64,000 nucleotides of DNA, from the NCBI RefSeq assembly GCF_009604375.1, contig NZ_WEGH01000003.1:992001-1056000 (forward strand), read 5' to 3'. Under the pieces are notes generated by a model. It worked only from the letters and a program-made list of their open reading frames with translations, was not told the origin of the DNA and did not search any database. Shown here piece after piece: positions 17,909 through 27,551 of this stretch. Both the position numbers and the translations under genes were made by a program. How positions within the stretch are numbered: the stretch's first letter is position 1; every line of letters begins with the position of its first letter. This DNA comes from Actinomadura macrotermitis. GTDB taxonomy: Bacteria > Actinomycetota > Actinomycetes > Streptosporangiales > Streptosporangiaceae.

Positions 17909-19708
17909 TCAGTACGGATATGTCGGGTCTGATCCCTGGACGGAGCAGAGCCATTCGCTGATCTGGTCGTTCGGGTTGGTCTGGCGGCAGACCGTGCCCG
18001 CCTGGGTGCCGACCAGGACGGACTGGTTCGGCGCGGCGGTGATGGTCTTGGGGACGCCGAGCGCCCCCGCGCCGAGGGCGCTCACGGCGGCGCCGCTGAC
18101 CGGCACCAGGTACGGCAGCACGCTCTTGTCGTTGTTCTTGCTGCCGAGGACGGCGAGGGTGCCGAAGTCGCGCCAGGCCAGGTCGACGCTCTCGGTCAGC
18201 TCGGAGCTGACCGGCAGGAAGGACCCGGCCTCGGTGGGCCCGGCCGGGCCGCGCACGATGCGGCCGAGCTGCACCTGGTAGCGGGCGTCGATCTTGACGA
18301 TGGCGGCGGCGCGCACCCCGTCGCGGGCCACCCGGAAGGCCGACACCTCGCGGCCGCCGAGCCCCCAGGTCTGGACGCGGACCGGCGGCCGGCCGCGCTG
18401 GCGCATCCACAGCCACGACCGGTTCTGCGACGTCTCGACCGTCCACAGGGTGCCGTCGCGGTCGAAGCCGGGCGCGGTGAAGCGGGTGCGGCGGTCGCGG
18501 CGGGTGAGCAGGGTGTGCACCTCGGCGGTGCCGTTGGCCAGCGCGCCGGCCAGCACCTGGTCGCCGCCGCGGCTCAGCCCGGCGATCTCCTGGTGGTCGC
18601 CCGACACCGCGGGGCGCACCAGCCGGTTCGGCGGCAGGCCGGCCGGCTGCGGCTGGTCGCCGGCCAGGCGCGCCAGCGAGCCCGCGGCGCCGATGACGTA
18701 GGCGGGCTGCGCCTGCCCCGCCTCGGCCTCGGGGCCGTCGGGCGCGTTCTGCGGCCAGGAGCGGACCGGCTGGAGCGGGCCCGTCGGCCGCGGCTCGACC
18801 GTGACGCCCTCGATCTGCAGCTTCCAGCGCTTGATCTCCGAGAGCTGGCGCAGCGTCCACGACAGCTGCGCCGACATCCGGTCGGGGTCGCCGCCGCGCG
18901 CCTCCTTGGACAGGTCGACGGTGGCGGTGTCCTTGTCCAGGGCGACGCGGCCGCGCAGCCGGGTGCCCTCGGGGAACTCGCTCTTGACGGCGGGCCCGAG
19001 CCAGGAGCTCGGCCCCGTCAGCAGCGCGCGGACGAGCTGGTCGGGCAGGTCGTGCCGGGTGACCAGCGGCAGGAAGACCCCGTTCGGCACCAGGGTGGGC
19101 CGGCCGGGCGCGAAGTAGTACAGGTTGACGGTGCGGAACGCGCGGTCCACGTCGGCCTTGGTCAGCAGCAGGCCGGAGCGGGCGTCGTCGGGCAGCCCGG
19201 TGATCCGCCACACCCCCTGCGGGGAGCGGGTGAGCTGGAAGGTCTCCACGGCGGTGTCGGGGTCGGCGCTGTACTGGCCGTCGCCGCCGATGCGGCCGAG
19301 CCGGTCGCCGGCGACCTGCACCGACGCGCTGTCGCCGTTCTGCTGGACGACCTGCGGCGGCTGCCAGTTCTGGAAGACCGTCACCGCGGGCCGGGGGCCG
19401 GGGTTCCAGCTCGCCGAACCGGCGGACAGGTACTCGCGGGCGACCTTGTGGCCGTCGTCGAAGCCGCCCGAGGCGGCCAGGAAGCCCGCGACGACCTGCG
19501 CCGGCGACCAGTCGGGCCTCGGGTGCGCCGGGATCAGCCGGACGTAGGGGTCGTCGGCCTGCTCGACCCGGTCGGCGGCGTGCCCGGCGACGACCCGGCC
19601 GCCGCTCGGCACGTTGGCGCAGCCGGTGCCGAGCGCGAGCACCGCGGCGGTCGCGAGGGCGGCGGGGACGCGGGCGGAGTGCCCGCCGCAGGCACGGCGA
19701 TCGGTCAT
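17909..19708 (-). CDS. lpqB: Lipoprotein LpqB, accessory factor of MtrAB
   Basis: This 599-aa lipoprotein interacts with the sensor kinase MtrB and affects its signalling in actinobacteria. It begins with a basic n-region and a signal peptide ending in a lipobox (LGTGC, lipidated Cys30). A GerMN domain follows (about residues 200-320, around LYYFAPGRPTLVPNGVFLPL) and the C-terminal part is a propeller-like LpqB domain. The ATG at 19708 overlaps the mtrB stop by 4 bases, so the two are co-translated. Confidence 0.95.
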   Translation of the reverse strand: MTDRRACGGHSARVPAALATAAVLALGTGCANVPSGGRVVAGHAADRVEQADDPYVRLIPAHPRPDWSPAQVVAGFLAASGGFDDGHKVAREYLSAGSASWNPGPRPAVTVFQNWQPPQVVQQNGDSASVQVAGDRLGRIGGDGQYSADPDTAVETFQLTRSPQGVWRITGLPDDARSGLLLTKADVDRAFRTVNLYYFAPGRPTLVPNGVFLPLVTRHDLPDQLVRALLTGPSSWLGPAVKSEFPEGTRLRGRVALDKDTATVDLSKEARGGDPDRMSAQLSWTLRQLSEIKRWKLQIEGVTVEPRPTGPLQPVRSWPQNAPDGPEAEAGQAQPAYVIGAAGSLARLAGDQPQPAGLPPNRLVRPAVSGDHQEIAGLSRGGDQVLAGALANGTAEVHTLLTRRDRRTRFTAPGFDRDGTLWTVETSQNRSWLWMRQRGRPPVRVQTWGLGGREVSAFRVARDGVRAAAIVKIDARYQVQLGRIVRGPAGPTEAGSFLPVSSELTESVDLAWRDFGTLAVLGSKNNDKSVLPYLVPVSGAAVSALGAGALGVPKTITAAPNQSVLVGTQAGTVCRQTNPNDQISEWLCSVQGSDPTYPY

Positions 19709-21312
19709 TCTCCCGCCTCCAGCTCGGCGAACAGGGCACGCCCGCCGGCGCCCGGCGGGACCAGGGGCAGCGGCGATCCGCGCAGCTCGGCGCCCGCGAC
19801 GCGCGGCAGCGACAGGCGGAACTGCGACCCGGCGCCGGGCTCGCCCCACGCCTGCAGCCAGCCGCCGTGCAGCTGGGCGTCCTCGCGGGAGATCGACAGG
19901 CCGAGGCCGGTGCCGCCGGTGGTGCGGGCGCGGGCCGGGTCGGCGCGCCAGAACCGGTCGAAGACCATCTGGCCCTCGCCCGGCTTCAGCCCGACGCCGT
20001 GGTCGCGGACGGCGACCGCGACCGCGTCCCGGTCGGCGGCGACCGACACCACGATGTCCTCGCCCTCGCCGTGCTCGACGGCGTTGACCAGCAGGTTGCG
20101 CATGATCCGCTCGACCCGGCGGCGGTCGACCTCGGCCATGCAGGGCTCGCCGGGCAGCTGCAGCTGCACCTTGCTGCCCTTGCGCTCGGCCAGGCCCTGG
20201 ATGTCGCCGACGGCGCGCAGCACCAGGTCGCGCATGTCCAGCGACTCGGCGTCCAGGGTCGCGGCGCCCGCGTCGTGCCGGGAGATCTCCAGCAGGTCCG
20301 CCAGCAGCGACTCGAACCGCTCCAGCTGGCTCTGCAGCAGCTCGGCGGACCGGCCGACGGCGGGGTCGCCGAAGTGCTCGCGGTGCTCGTAGAGCATGTC
20401 GGCGGCGATCCGGATGGTGGTGAGGGGGGTGCGCAGCTCGTGCGAGACGTCGGAGACGAACTGGCGCTGCACCTGCGACAGGTCCTCCAGCTCGCCGATC
20501 TTCTCCTGGAGGTTGGCGGCCATGTCGTTGAACGAGCGGGCCAGGCGGGCCAGGTCGTCCTCGCCGCGGACGCGCATGCGCTCCTCCAGCCGCCCGGCGG
20601 CCAGGCGCTGGGCGCCCTGCGCGGCGAGCCGGACCGGGATGACGACCTGCCGCGTCACCAGCGAGGCGATCGCGGCGAGCAGCAGCACCAGCACGATCCC
20701 GACGCCGACCAGGGACTGGCTGACGATCGTCAGCGTGTGCTGCTCCTGGGTCAGCGGGAACAGGTAGTACAGCTCGAACTGGGGGGTCTTGCCGCCGACG
20801 ATCAGGCCGGGCTCGGACGGCCGGCCGTTGTAGGTCAGCCGGCCGAAGGTGTAGGCGGTGGAGTCGGCGGGGGCGCGCCGCAGCTCGTCGCGCAGCCGCT
20901 GGGGCACGCTCTCGGCGCGCAGCTCGTTGGAGCTGTAGCCGTCGAAGGAGGAGTCACGGGTGTCGCGGATGTACACCTCGTACAGCCCCGACGGGCCGCT
21001 GCGCTCCTTCAGCGTGTTGATGACGTTGTTCAGCCGGCCGCCCGCGTCGGGCTGGTTGGTGAGCTGCCCGCGCACGGTGGACAGGCCCTCGTCCAGCTGC
21101 ACCCCGGCGGCCTTGACCTTGCTGTCCATCAGCGCGTTGGTCATCTGCTGGGTGAGGAACACCCCGAGGATGGCCACCACGATCGCCGAGATGAACAGCG
21201 TCGAGGTGACCACGCGCAGCTGGATGGAGCGGCGCTGGCGCGCGTACAGGGCGCGCAGCAGCCGGCGCAGCCAGGCGAGGACGCGCCGCGCGGCCCGCCT
21301 CACCCTCTGCAT
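19705..21312 (-). CDS. mtrB: Sensor histidine kinase MtrB
   Basis: This 535-aa membrane kinase phosphorylates MtrA to regulate cell-envelope and division genes. Two membrane segments (about 34-56 and 197-220) flank an extracellular domain. HAMP follows (about 220-272), then the phosphoacceptor His291 in FVSDVSHELRTPLTTIR and an ATPase domain with DHGVGLKPGE and GGTGLGLSIS. It lies 19 bases after mtrA and overlaps lpqB, the standard mtrAB-lpqB operon. Confidence 0.96.
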   Translation of the reverse strand: MQRVRRAARRVLAWLRRLLRALYARQRRSIQLRVVTSTLFISAIVVAILGVFLTQQMTNALMDSKVKAAGVQLDEGLSTVRGQLTNQPDAGGRLNNVINTLKERSGPSGLYEVYIRDTRDSSFDGYSSNELRAESVPQRLRDELRRAPADSTAYTFGRLTYNGRPSEPGLIVGGKTPQFELYYLFPLTQEQHTLTIVSQSLVGVGIVLVLLLAAIASLVTRQVVIPVRLAAQGAQRLAAGRLEERMRVRGEDDLARLARSFNDMAANLQEKIGELEDLSQVQRQFVSDVSHELRTPLTTIRIAADMLYEHREHFGDPAVGRSAELLQSQLERFESLLADLLEISRHDAGAATLDAESLDMRDLVLRAVGDIQGLAERKGSKVQLQLPGEPCMAEVDRRRVERIMRNLLVNAVEHGEGEDIVVSVAADRDAVAVAVRDHGVGLKPGEGQMVFDRFWRADPARARTTGGTGLGLSISREDAQLHGGWLQAWGEPGAGSQFRLSLPRVAGAELRGSPLPLVPPGAGGRALFAELEAGE

Positions 21313-21331
21313 CGCGCACCGGTCATCTGGT

Positions 21332-22018
21332 TCAGGCCGGGCCGGCCTTGTAGCCGACGCCGCGCACCGTCACCACGATCTCGGGCCGCTCCGGGTCCTT
21401 CTCGATCTTGGCGCGGAGCCGCTGCACGTGCACGTTGACCAGGCGGGTGTCGGCGGCGTGCCGGTAGCCCCACACCTGCTCCAGCAGCACCTCGCGGGTG
21501 AAGACCTGGCGCGGCTTGCGGGCGAGCGCGACCAGCAGGTCGAACTCCAGCGGGGTGAGCGGGATGTGCCGGTCGCCGCGCTTGACCGAGTGCCCGGCGA
21601 CGTCGATGGTGATGTCGCCGATCTGCAGCGTCTCGGGGGCGGGCTCGTCGGTGCGGCGCAGCCGGGCGCGCACCCGGGCGACCAGCTCCTTGGGCTTGAA
21701 CGGCTTGACGATGTAGTCGTCGGCGCCCGACTCCAGGCCGAGCACGACGTCCACGGTGTCGCTCTTGGCGGTGAGCATGACGATCGGCACGCCGGACTCG
21801 GCGCGGATCTGGCGGCACACGTCGATGCCGTCGGCGCCGGGCAGCATCAGGTCCAGCAGCACCAGGTCGGGCCGGTTCTCCCGGAACGCCTCCAGCGCCT
21901 TGTCGCCATCGTGCACGAACGACGGCTCGAAACCCTCGCCCCGCAGCACGATGCCGAGCATCTCGGCGAGCGCAAGGTCGTCGTCGACGACCAGTACACG
22001 TCCTCTCATGGCCCTCAT
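21332..22018 (-). CDS. mtrA: Response regulator MtrA
   Basis: This 228-aa OmpR/PhoB-type regulator has a receiver domain (RVLVVDDDLALAEML; phosphoacceptor Asp in LVLLDLMLPGADGIDV; Lys in YIVKPFKPKEL) and a winged-helix domain (VWGYRHAADTRLVNVHVQRLR-type recognition region). It is very close to mycobacterial MtrA in sequence and length. Starts at GTG 22024, ATG 22018 and ATG 22009 are possible; 22018 gives the same length as the mycobacterial protein. It heads the mtrA-mtrB-lpqB operon. Confidence 0.95.
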   Translation of the reverse strand: MRAMRGRVLVVDDDLALAEMLGIVLRGEGFEPSFVHDGDKALEAFRENRPDLVLLDLMLPGADGIDVCRQIRAESGVPIVMLTAKSDTVDVVLGLESGADDYIVKPFKPKELVARVRARLRRTDEPAPETLQIGDITIDVAGHSVKRGDRHIPLTPLEFDLLVALARKPRQVFTREVLLEQVWGYRHAADTRLVNVHVQRLRAKIEKDPERPEIVVTVRGVGYKAGPA

Positions 22019-22356
22019 CGTCACAAAGTAGGGGTTCGGTGGACCGCGGGTGCGGCGCTCCGGCCGGCCTCCCGAGGGTGGTCCGGCACCACCTCGCCGG
22101 GGAGAGATATGCCTTGGCGTGCCAGGTTACCTGCGTTTGCCTCGGACATGACTCCTCCAGGCGGGGGGCCGCGGCCCTCGGGTTTATCAGCACCGTGTCA
22201 AAAGGCGGATTCTAAACATGGACTCGCGGCGGCCGCCTCCGGTTGACCTGAACGCGCCACCGGCCCCAAGGTGATCCACCGGGCCGATACCGGCGAACGG
22301 GGCGTCGCGCCCGTGACAGGATGGCCGGACGCACGCGGCGCCATGAGGAGCGGGAG
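22019..22356. promoter_or_regulatory. Divergent promoter region of mtrA and the membrane-cluster operon
   Basis: These 338 bases separate two divergent operons and must hold both promoters. The segment 22130-22220 is less GC-rich than its surroundings. It includes GGTTACC (22127-22133), a possible MtrA half-site, and TTATCAGCACCGTGTCAA. I could not assign a firm -35/-10 pair. An in-frame ATG at 22321 has no good ribosome binding site. Confidence 0.4.
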
Positions 22357-23394
22357 ATGCCGAGACCGGACGGATGGGACGACGATCCCGCGTCCCTGCT
22401 TGGCGGCGACATCCCGTTCCGGCCCATGTCGATGGCCGAGATGCTGGACGGGTCGATCGCCGGGATCCGCCGCGATCCCCGGTTCGTGCTCGGGATGTCG
22501 GTCGCGGTCAGCACCGTCATCCAGGTCGTCGGGTCGGTCGCCGCCTACTACTTCATCGGCCGCGGCGCGCGCGGCGAGATCACCCCGGACGTGCTGCTGC
22601 GCTCGGTCGGCGGGCAGTTCGTGCTCGGCGTGCTCGGGCTGGTGCTGTCGGCCGTCGGCATCCTGGTCGTGGCGGGGCTGCTCGCGCCGCTGTTCGGCCG
22701 GGCGCTGTTCGGGATGCCGGCGGTGCGGCGGACGGCCTGGCGGGACGCGCGCGGCCGGCTGCCCGCGCTGGCCGGCCTCGCCCTGCTGATCGTCGCGGTG
22801 CCGCTGCTCGGGCTGCTGATCCCCACCGCGCCGCTGATCGCGCTGCTGGCCGTGGAGGGGCATCCGGCGCTGATCGTGCTGGCCGGGATCGTCGGGGTGC
22901 CGGTCGGGCTGTTCCTGATGACGTGGCTGTACGTGCTGCTGGTGATGGCCGTCCCGGCGCTGGTGCTGGAGCGCCTCGGCGTCGGCGCGGCGCTGCGGCG
23001 GGCGCGCGCGCTGTCGCGGGGCCGCTGGTGGCGGACGGCCGGGACGCTGCTGCTCACCCTGCTGATCACGGTGTTCATGGGGTTCTTCGCGCTGCGCGTG
23101 CCCTTCATGATCGTCGAACTGCTGTTCTTCGGGGACGCGGACGGCGGCTGGCCGCTGGTGCTCGGCCTGGCGGTGGACACCCTCGGCCGGATCGTCGCCT
23201 GGTCGATCGTGATCCCGTTCGACGCGGGGGTGATCGTGCTGCTCTACCTGGACCGGCGGATGCGCCGGGAGGGCTTCGACCTGGACCTGCGCACCCGCGC
23301 GGCGGCGGCGCCGGCCGGTTCCGGCGGCGAGCCCGCGGACGAGCGGGAGACCTTCTTCGCCCGCTGGCGCACCCCCGCGGGGCGGCCCTCGTGA
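22357..23394 (+). CDS. Multipass membrane protein heading the MoxR/DUF58 cluster
   Basis: This 345-aa protein has a short acidic N-terminus (MPRPDGWDDDPASLLGGDIP), the conserved FRPMSMAEMLDGSIAGIRR start of the membrane domain and about six hydrophobic segments. It resembles the glycerophosphoryl-diester-phosphodiesterase membrane-domain family found beside mtrAB in Streptomyces. No catalytic motif is visible, so a structural or transport role is likely. GAGGAG lies 6 bases before ATG 22357. Its stop overlaps the next gene's GTG by 4 bases, starting a chain of five overlapping genes. Confidence 0.82.
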   Translation: MPRPDGWDDDPASLLGGDIPFRPMSMAEMLDGSIAGIRRDPRFVLGMSVAVSTVIQVVGSVAAYYFIGRGARGEITPDVLLRSVGGQFVLGVLGLVLSAVGILVVAGLLAPLFGRALFGMPAVRRTAWRDARGRLPALAGLALLIVAVPLLGLLIPTAPLIALLAVEGHPALIVLAGIVGVPVGLFLMTWLYVLLVMAVPALVLERLGVGAALRRARALSRGRWWRTAGTLLLTLLITVFMGFFALRVPFMIVELLFFGDADGGWPLVLGLAVDTLGRIVAWSIVIPFDAGVIVLLYLDRRMRREGFDLDLRTRAAAAPAGSGGEPADERETFFARWRTPAGRPS

Positions 23395-24053
23395 TCCTCG
23401 ACCCGATCGGGCGGGACGCCGCCCGCGAGCTGGCGCGCCGCGAGCTGGACAAGCCGATCTACCACCGCGACCGGCCGTCCTGGCTGGAGCGCCTCTGGCA
23501 GCGGTTCTCCGAGTGGCTGCACGAGCTGACCGACCGGGCGGGCGCCCCCGGCGCGCACGGCAACGGCGGCGGCGTGCTGTCGCTGATCGTCATCGTGGTG
23601 CTGGCCGCGGTCCTCATCGGGCTGGTGGTGTGGGTGATGCGGGGCCGCCGCAACGTCCGCTCCCAGGCCGAGGGGCTGCTGGAGGAGGGCCCGAGCACCG
23701 CGCTGGACCACCGCCGCGCGGCCGACGAGCACGCCGCCGCCGGCCGCTGGCCCGAGGCGATCCGGGAGCGGCTGCGCGCCGTCGCCCGCGACCTGGAGGA
23801 GCGCGCCGTGCTGGAGCCCCGGCCGGGCCGCACCGCCGACGAGCTGGCCGCCGAGGCCGGCGCCGCGCTGCCGGACCTGGACGACGGCCTGCGCGAGGGC
23901 GTGCGGATCTTCGACGACGTCTGGTACGGCGACCGGCCCGGCAGCGCCGAGGAGTACGGGCGGATGACGGCGCTGGACGACCGCGTCCGCGCCGCCCGGC
24001 CGCGCCCGTTGCAGCCCGCGGCCGAGTCCGAAGTGGAGGCCCTGCGGTGGTGA
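23391..24053 (+). CDS. DUF4129-domain membrane protein
   Basis: This 220-aa protein has one central membrane segment (about 62-84, LSLIVIVVLAAVLIGLVVWVM region) and a C-terminal DUF4129 domain with RRAADEHAAAGRWPEAIRERLRAVARDLEERAVLEPRPGRTADE-type sequence. DUF4129 is often next to transglutaminase or MoxR genes, and its biochemical function is unknown. The GTG start overlaps the preceding stop and the stop overlaps the DUF4350 start, so translation is coupled. Confidence 0.85.
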   Translation: MILDPIGRDAARELARRELDKPIYHRDRPSWLERLWQRFSEWLHELTDRAGAPGAHGNGGGVLSLIVIVVLAAVLIGLVVWVMRGRRNVRSQAEGLLEEGPSTALDHRRAADEHAAAGRWPEAIRERLRAVARDLEERAVLEPRPGRTADELAAEAGAALPDLDDGLREGVRIFDDVWYGDRPGSAEEYGRMTALDDRVRAARPRPLQPAAESEVEALRW

Positions 24054-25231
24054 CCGCCCAGCAGGCCCCGGCCGCCGAGCCGTCCGCGGCGCAGGTCGCG
24101 GGCCGCCGCTTCCGCGCCGCCCGCGGCGTGGTGCTGGTGATCGCGGCGCTGATCCTGGTCGCGATCGCGCTGGCCGCGCTGAAGCCGGCCGTCACGCCCC
24201 AGTACCTGGACCCCGAGTCGCCGAGCCGGGGCGGCTCCCGCGCGCTCGCCGAGATCCTGCGGCAGCACGGCACGAACGTGGCGGTCGCGCGCAGCGCCGA
24301 GGACGCCGCGGACCGCGCCGGCGCCGGCTCGGTCACCGTCGTCACCCGCCCCGAACGGCTCACCGCCGGCGACCTGGAGCGGCTGCGCGCCGTGCCCGGC
24401 GACCTGCTGCTGGTCGAGCCGTCCCAGCGGGTGCTGGCCGCGCTCGCGCCGGGCGTCGAGACGGCCGAGGAGAGCTTCGAGCCGGCCGCCGACCCCGGCT
24501 GCGGCCTGCCGGCCGCCACGGCGGCCGGCCGGATCAAACTCGGCGGCTCCGAGAGCTACCACGCGCCCGCCGGCGCCACCGGCTGCTACCTGGCCGGCAA
24601 GTACCCGCGGCTGGTGCAGCTGGCGGTCGGCGGCCGCACCGTCACCGTGCTCGGCGCCGCCTCGGTCCTCACCAACGACAAGCTCGCCGCGGAGGGCAAC
24701 GCCGCCCTGGCGATGAACCTGGCGGGCGCGCGTTCCGCGGTCGTGTGGCTGATCCCCGACCTGCCGCGCGAGGGCGAGACGGCCGGCGACCAGTCGATCG
24801 GCGGCCTGCTCCCGTTCGGCGTCAAGCTGCTCATCCTGCAGCTGCTCGTCGCGGTGGTGCTGGTCGCGCTGTGGCGGGCCCGGCGGCTCGGCCCGGTCGT
24901 GGCCGAGGCGCTGCCGGTGGCGGTCCGCTCGGCCGAGGCCGTGGAGGGCCGCGCCCGGCTGTACCGGGCGCACCGGGCCCGCGACCGGGCCGCGGACGCG
25001 CTGCGCACCGGCGCGCGCGAACGGCTCGTCCCCCGGCTCGGGCTGCCGCGCGGCGCCGCGCAGGACCCGGCCGCCGCCCGGGAGATCGTCACCGCGGTCG
25101 CCCGGCGCACCTCCTACGACGAGGCGACGGTCGGCGCCGCCCTGTACGGTCCCGATCCGGCGGACGACGCCGCCCTCGTCGGGCTCTCCGACCTCCTCGA
25201 CGACCTGGAAAGGCAGGTACGCCAGTCGTGA
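24047..25231 (+). CDS. DUF4350-domain membrane protein
   Basis: This 394-aa protein has an N-terminal membrane segment (about 25-45), an extracytoplasmic DUF4350 domain (starting near SPSRGGSRALAEILRQHG) and a second membrane segment near residue 265 (LLILQLLVAVVLVALW). The cytosolic C-terminal 120 residues are Arg/Ala-rich. DUF4350 is related to ThuA/GATase-like folds; no catalytic triad is evident. GGAGG lies 7 bases before GTG 24047; the next GTG at 24050 would also work. It always travels with MoxR and DUF58 in this cluster type, suggesting a membrane-bound complex. Confidence 0.84.
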   Translation: MVTAQQAPAAEPSAAQVAGRRFRAARGVVLVIAALILVAIALAALKPAVTPQYLDPESPSRGGSRALAEILRQHGTNVAVARSAEDAADRAGAGSVTVVTRPERLTAGDLERLRAVPGDLLLVEPSQRVLAALAPGVETAEESFEPAADPGCGLPAATAAGRIKLGGSESYHAPAGATGCYLAGKYPRLVQLAVGGRTVTVLGAASVLTNDKLAAEGNAALAMNLAGARSAVVWLIPDLPREGETAGDQSIGGLLPFGVKLLILQLLVAVVLVALWRARRLGPVVAEALPVAVRSAEAVEGRARLYRAHRARDRAADALRTGARERLVPRLGLPRGAAQDPAAAREIVTAVARRTSYDEATVGAALYGPDPADDAALVGLSDLLDDLERQVRQS

Positions 25232-26247
25232 ACCACCCTGTCGACCTCGATAAGGACGACGACGCCGTGGACACCCCCGCCGGGCACGATGTCCCGGCGG
25301 ACGCCGAGAGCGCGCGGCGGGCGCTGACCGCGCTGCGCGCCGAGGTGGCCAAGACCGTCGTCGGCCAGGACCCGGTGGTGACCGGCCTGGTCATCGCGCT
25401 GCTGTGCCGGGGTCACGTGCTGCTGGAGGGGGTGCCCGGCACCGCCAAGACGCTGCTGATCAAGACGCTGTCGCGGTCGCTGGACCTCGGCTTCAAGCGG
25501 GTGCAGTTCACCCCGGACCTGATGCCCGGCGACGTCACCGGCTCGCTGATCTACGACAACCGGACCGCGGAGTTCGAGTTCCGCGAGGGCCCGGTCTTCA
25601 CCAACCTGATGCTCGCCGACGAGATCAACCGCACGCCGCCGAAGACGCAGGCGTCGCTGCTGGAGGCGATGGAGGAGCGCCAGGTGTCGGTGGAGGGCAC
25701 GGCGCGCGCGCTGCCCGACCCCTTCATGGTGTGCGCGACGCAGAACCCGATCGAGTACGAGGGCACCTACCCCCTCCCCGAGGCGCAGCTCGACCGGTTC
25801 CTGGTGAAGCTGACGGTCCCCGTCCCCACCCGGGACGAGGAGATCTCGATGCTGCAGCGGCACGCGGCCGGGTTCGACCCGCGCGACCTGTCGGCCGTGC
25901 AGCCCGTCGCGGGCCCGGCCGAGCTGGCCGCCGGGCGCGCCGCGGTGCGGGCCGTCCACCTGGACCCCAAGGTCGCCGCGTACGTGGTGGACCTGTGCCG
26001 CGCCACCCGCCAGTCGCCGTCGCTGCAGCTCGGGGTGTCGCCGCGCGGCGCGACCGCGCTGCTGGCGACCGCGCGGGCGTGGGCGTGGCTGTCGGGCCGC
26101 GACTACGTGACACCCGACGACGTCAAGGCGCTCGCCCGGCCGACGCTGCGGCACCGGGTGGGGCTGCGGCCGGAGGCCGAGCTGGAGGGCGCCACCGCCG
26201 ACGGGGTGCTGGAGGGCATCCTCGCCCACGTCCCCACGCCCCGCTGA
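25228..26247 (+). CDS. MoxR-family AAA+ ATPase
   Basis: This 339-aa ATPase has Walker A (EGVPGTAKT), Walker B (LMLADEINRTPPKTQ), the pre-sensor stretch ATQNPIEYEGTYPLPEAQLDRF and the C-terminal lid. MoxR proteins act as chaperone-like activators, usually with a von Willebrand/DUF58 partner, which is the next gene. A 45-residue acidic N-terminus precedes the AAA core. The GTG start overlaps the DUF4350 stop and its own stop overlaps the DUF58 ATG by one base (TGATG). Confidence 0.95.
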   Translation: MNHPVDLDKDDDAVDTPAGHDVPADAESARRALTALRAEVAKTVVGQDPVVTGLVIALLCRGHVLLEGVPGTAKTLLIKTLSRSLDLGFKRVQFTPDLMPGDVTGSLIYDNRTAEFEFREGPVFTNLMLADEINRTPPKTQASLLEAMEERQVSVEGTARALPDPFMVCATQNPIEYEGTYPLPEAQLDRFLVKLTVPVPTRDEEISMLQRHAAGFDPRDLSAVQPVAGPAELAAGRAAVRAVHLDPKVAAYVVDLCRATRQSPSLQLGVSPRGATALLATARAWAWLSGRDYVTPDDVKALARPTLRHRVGLRPEAELEGATADGVLEGILAHVPTPR

Positions 26248-27539
26248 TGGCGCTCACCGGCCGGCTCGGGCTGCTCGCGGCGCTGGCCGCGCTCGTCCCG
26301 CTGTTCTTCCCGAGCTGGGGTGCGCTGCTGGCGGTGTGGGGCGTGCTGCTGCTCGGCGTGCTCGCCGACCTGGCGCTCGCGGGCAACGTGCGCGGATTGG
26401 CGTTCCACCGCTCGGGCGACACCAACGTGCGGCTCGGCGAGAGCGCGCACGTGGCGCTGACCGTGGAGAACCTCGGCAAGCGGCGGGTGCGGGCGCGGCT
26501 GCGCGACGCGTGGCCGCCGAGCGCGGGCGCCGCGCCCCGGGTGACGCGCGTCGACGTCCCGGCCGGGGAGCGGCGGCGGGTGGAGATGACGCTGACGCCG
26601 ACGCGGCGCGGCGACCGGCACGCGGTGACGGTCGTGGTGCGCTCGGTCGGGCCGCTCGGCCTGGCGGCGCGGCAGCTGTCGCGCAAGGCGCCGTGGCGGC
26701 TGCGGGTGCTGCCGGGGTTCCCCTCGCGCCGGCACCTGCCCGCCAAGCTGTCCAAGCTGCGCGAGCTGACCGGCAACCACGTCTCGATGGTGCGCGGCCA
26801 GGGCACCGAGTTCGACTCGCTGCGCGAGTACGTCGCCGGCGACGACGTGCGCTCCATCGACTGGCGCGCCACCGCCCGGCGCGCCGACGTGGTGGTGCGG
26901 ACCTGGCGCCCCGAGCGCGACCGGCGCCTCTACCTGGTGCTGGACACCGGCCGCACCGCGGCCGGGCGGGTCGGCGACGTGCCGCGGCTGGACTGCTCGA
27001 TGGACGCGGCGCTGCTGCTCGGCGCCCTGGCCTCGCGGGCCGGCGACCGGGTCGACCTGCTCGCCTACGACCGGCGGGTGCGGGCGCGGGTGGAGGGCAC
27101 CTCGCGCACCGACCTGCTGACCGCGATGGTGCAGGCGATGGCGCCGCTGGAGCCGGAGCTGATCGAGTCCGACGCGGCCGGGATGGTCTCCACGCTGATG
27201 TCGCGGGTGCGGCAGCGGTGCCTGGTGGTGCTGCTGACCGAGCTGAACACCGCGGCGATCGAGGAGGGGCTGCTGCCGCTGCTGCCGCAGCTCACCGCCC
27301 GCCACCTGGTGATGATCGCGGCGGTGTCCGATCCGCGCGTGTCGGAGATGGCGGCCGGGCGCGGCGACCTGGTGGCCGTCTACGACGCGGCGGCGGCCGA
27401 GCGCGCGCGGGCCGAGCGCGGGCGGCTCACCGCCGAGCTGCGCTCCTACGGCGTGGAGGTCGTGGACGCCCCGCCGGACGAGCTGGCCCCGGCCCTCGCC
27501 GACGCCTACCTGGCGCTGAAGGCGGCCGGGCGGCTCTAG
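26247..27539 (+). CDS. DUF58-domain protein, partner of MoxR
   Basis: This 430-aa protein has two N-terminal hydrophobic segments (about 5-48), a beta-sandwich region and the DUF58 signature GTEFDSLREYVAGDDVRSIDW near residue 190, followed by a von Willebrand-like region (LYLVLDTGRT ...). DUF58 proteins are thought to be MoxR clients or adaptors, possibly linked to envelope stress. It is the last of the five overlapping genes. Confidence 0.9.
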   Translation: MALTGRLGLLAALAALVPLFFPSWGALLAVWGVLLLGVLADLALAGNVRGLAFHRSGDTNVRLGESAHVALTVENLGKRRVRARLRDAWPPSAGAAPRVTRVDVPAGERRRVEMTLTPTRRGDRHAVTVVVRSVGPLGLAARQLSRKAPWRLRVLPGFPSRRHLPAKLSKLRELTGNHVSMVRGQGTEFDSLREYVAGDDVRSIDWRATARRADVVVRTWRPERDRRLYLVLDTGRTAAGRVGDVPRLDCSMDAALLLGALASRAGDRVDLLAYDRRVRARVEGTSRTDLLTAMVQAMAPLEPELIESDAAGMVSTLMSRVRQRCLVVLLTELNTAAIEEGLLPLLPQLTARHLVMIAAVSDPRVSEMAAGRGDLVAVYDAAAAERARAERGRLTAELRSYGVEVVDAPPDELAPALADAYLALKAAGRL

Positions 27540-27551
27540 CCCGCGACCGTG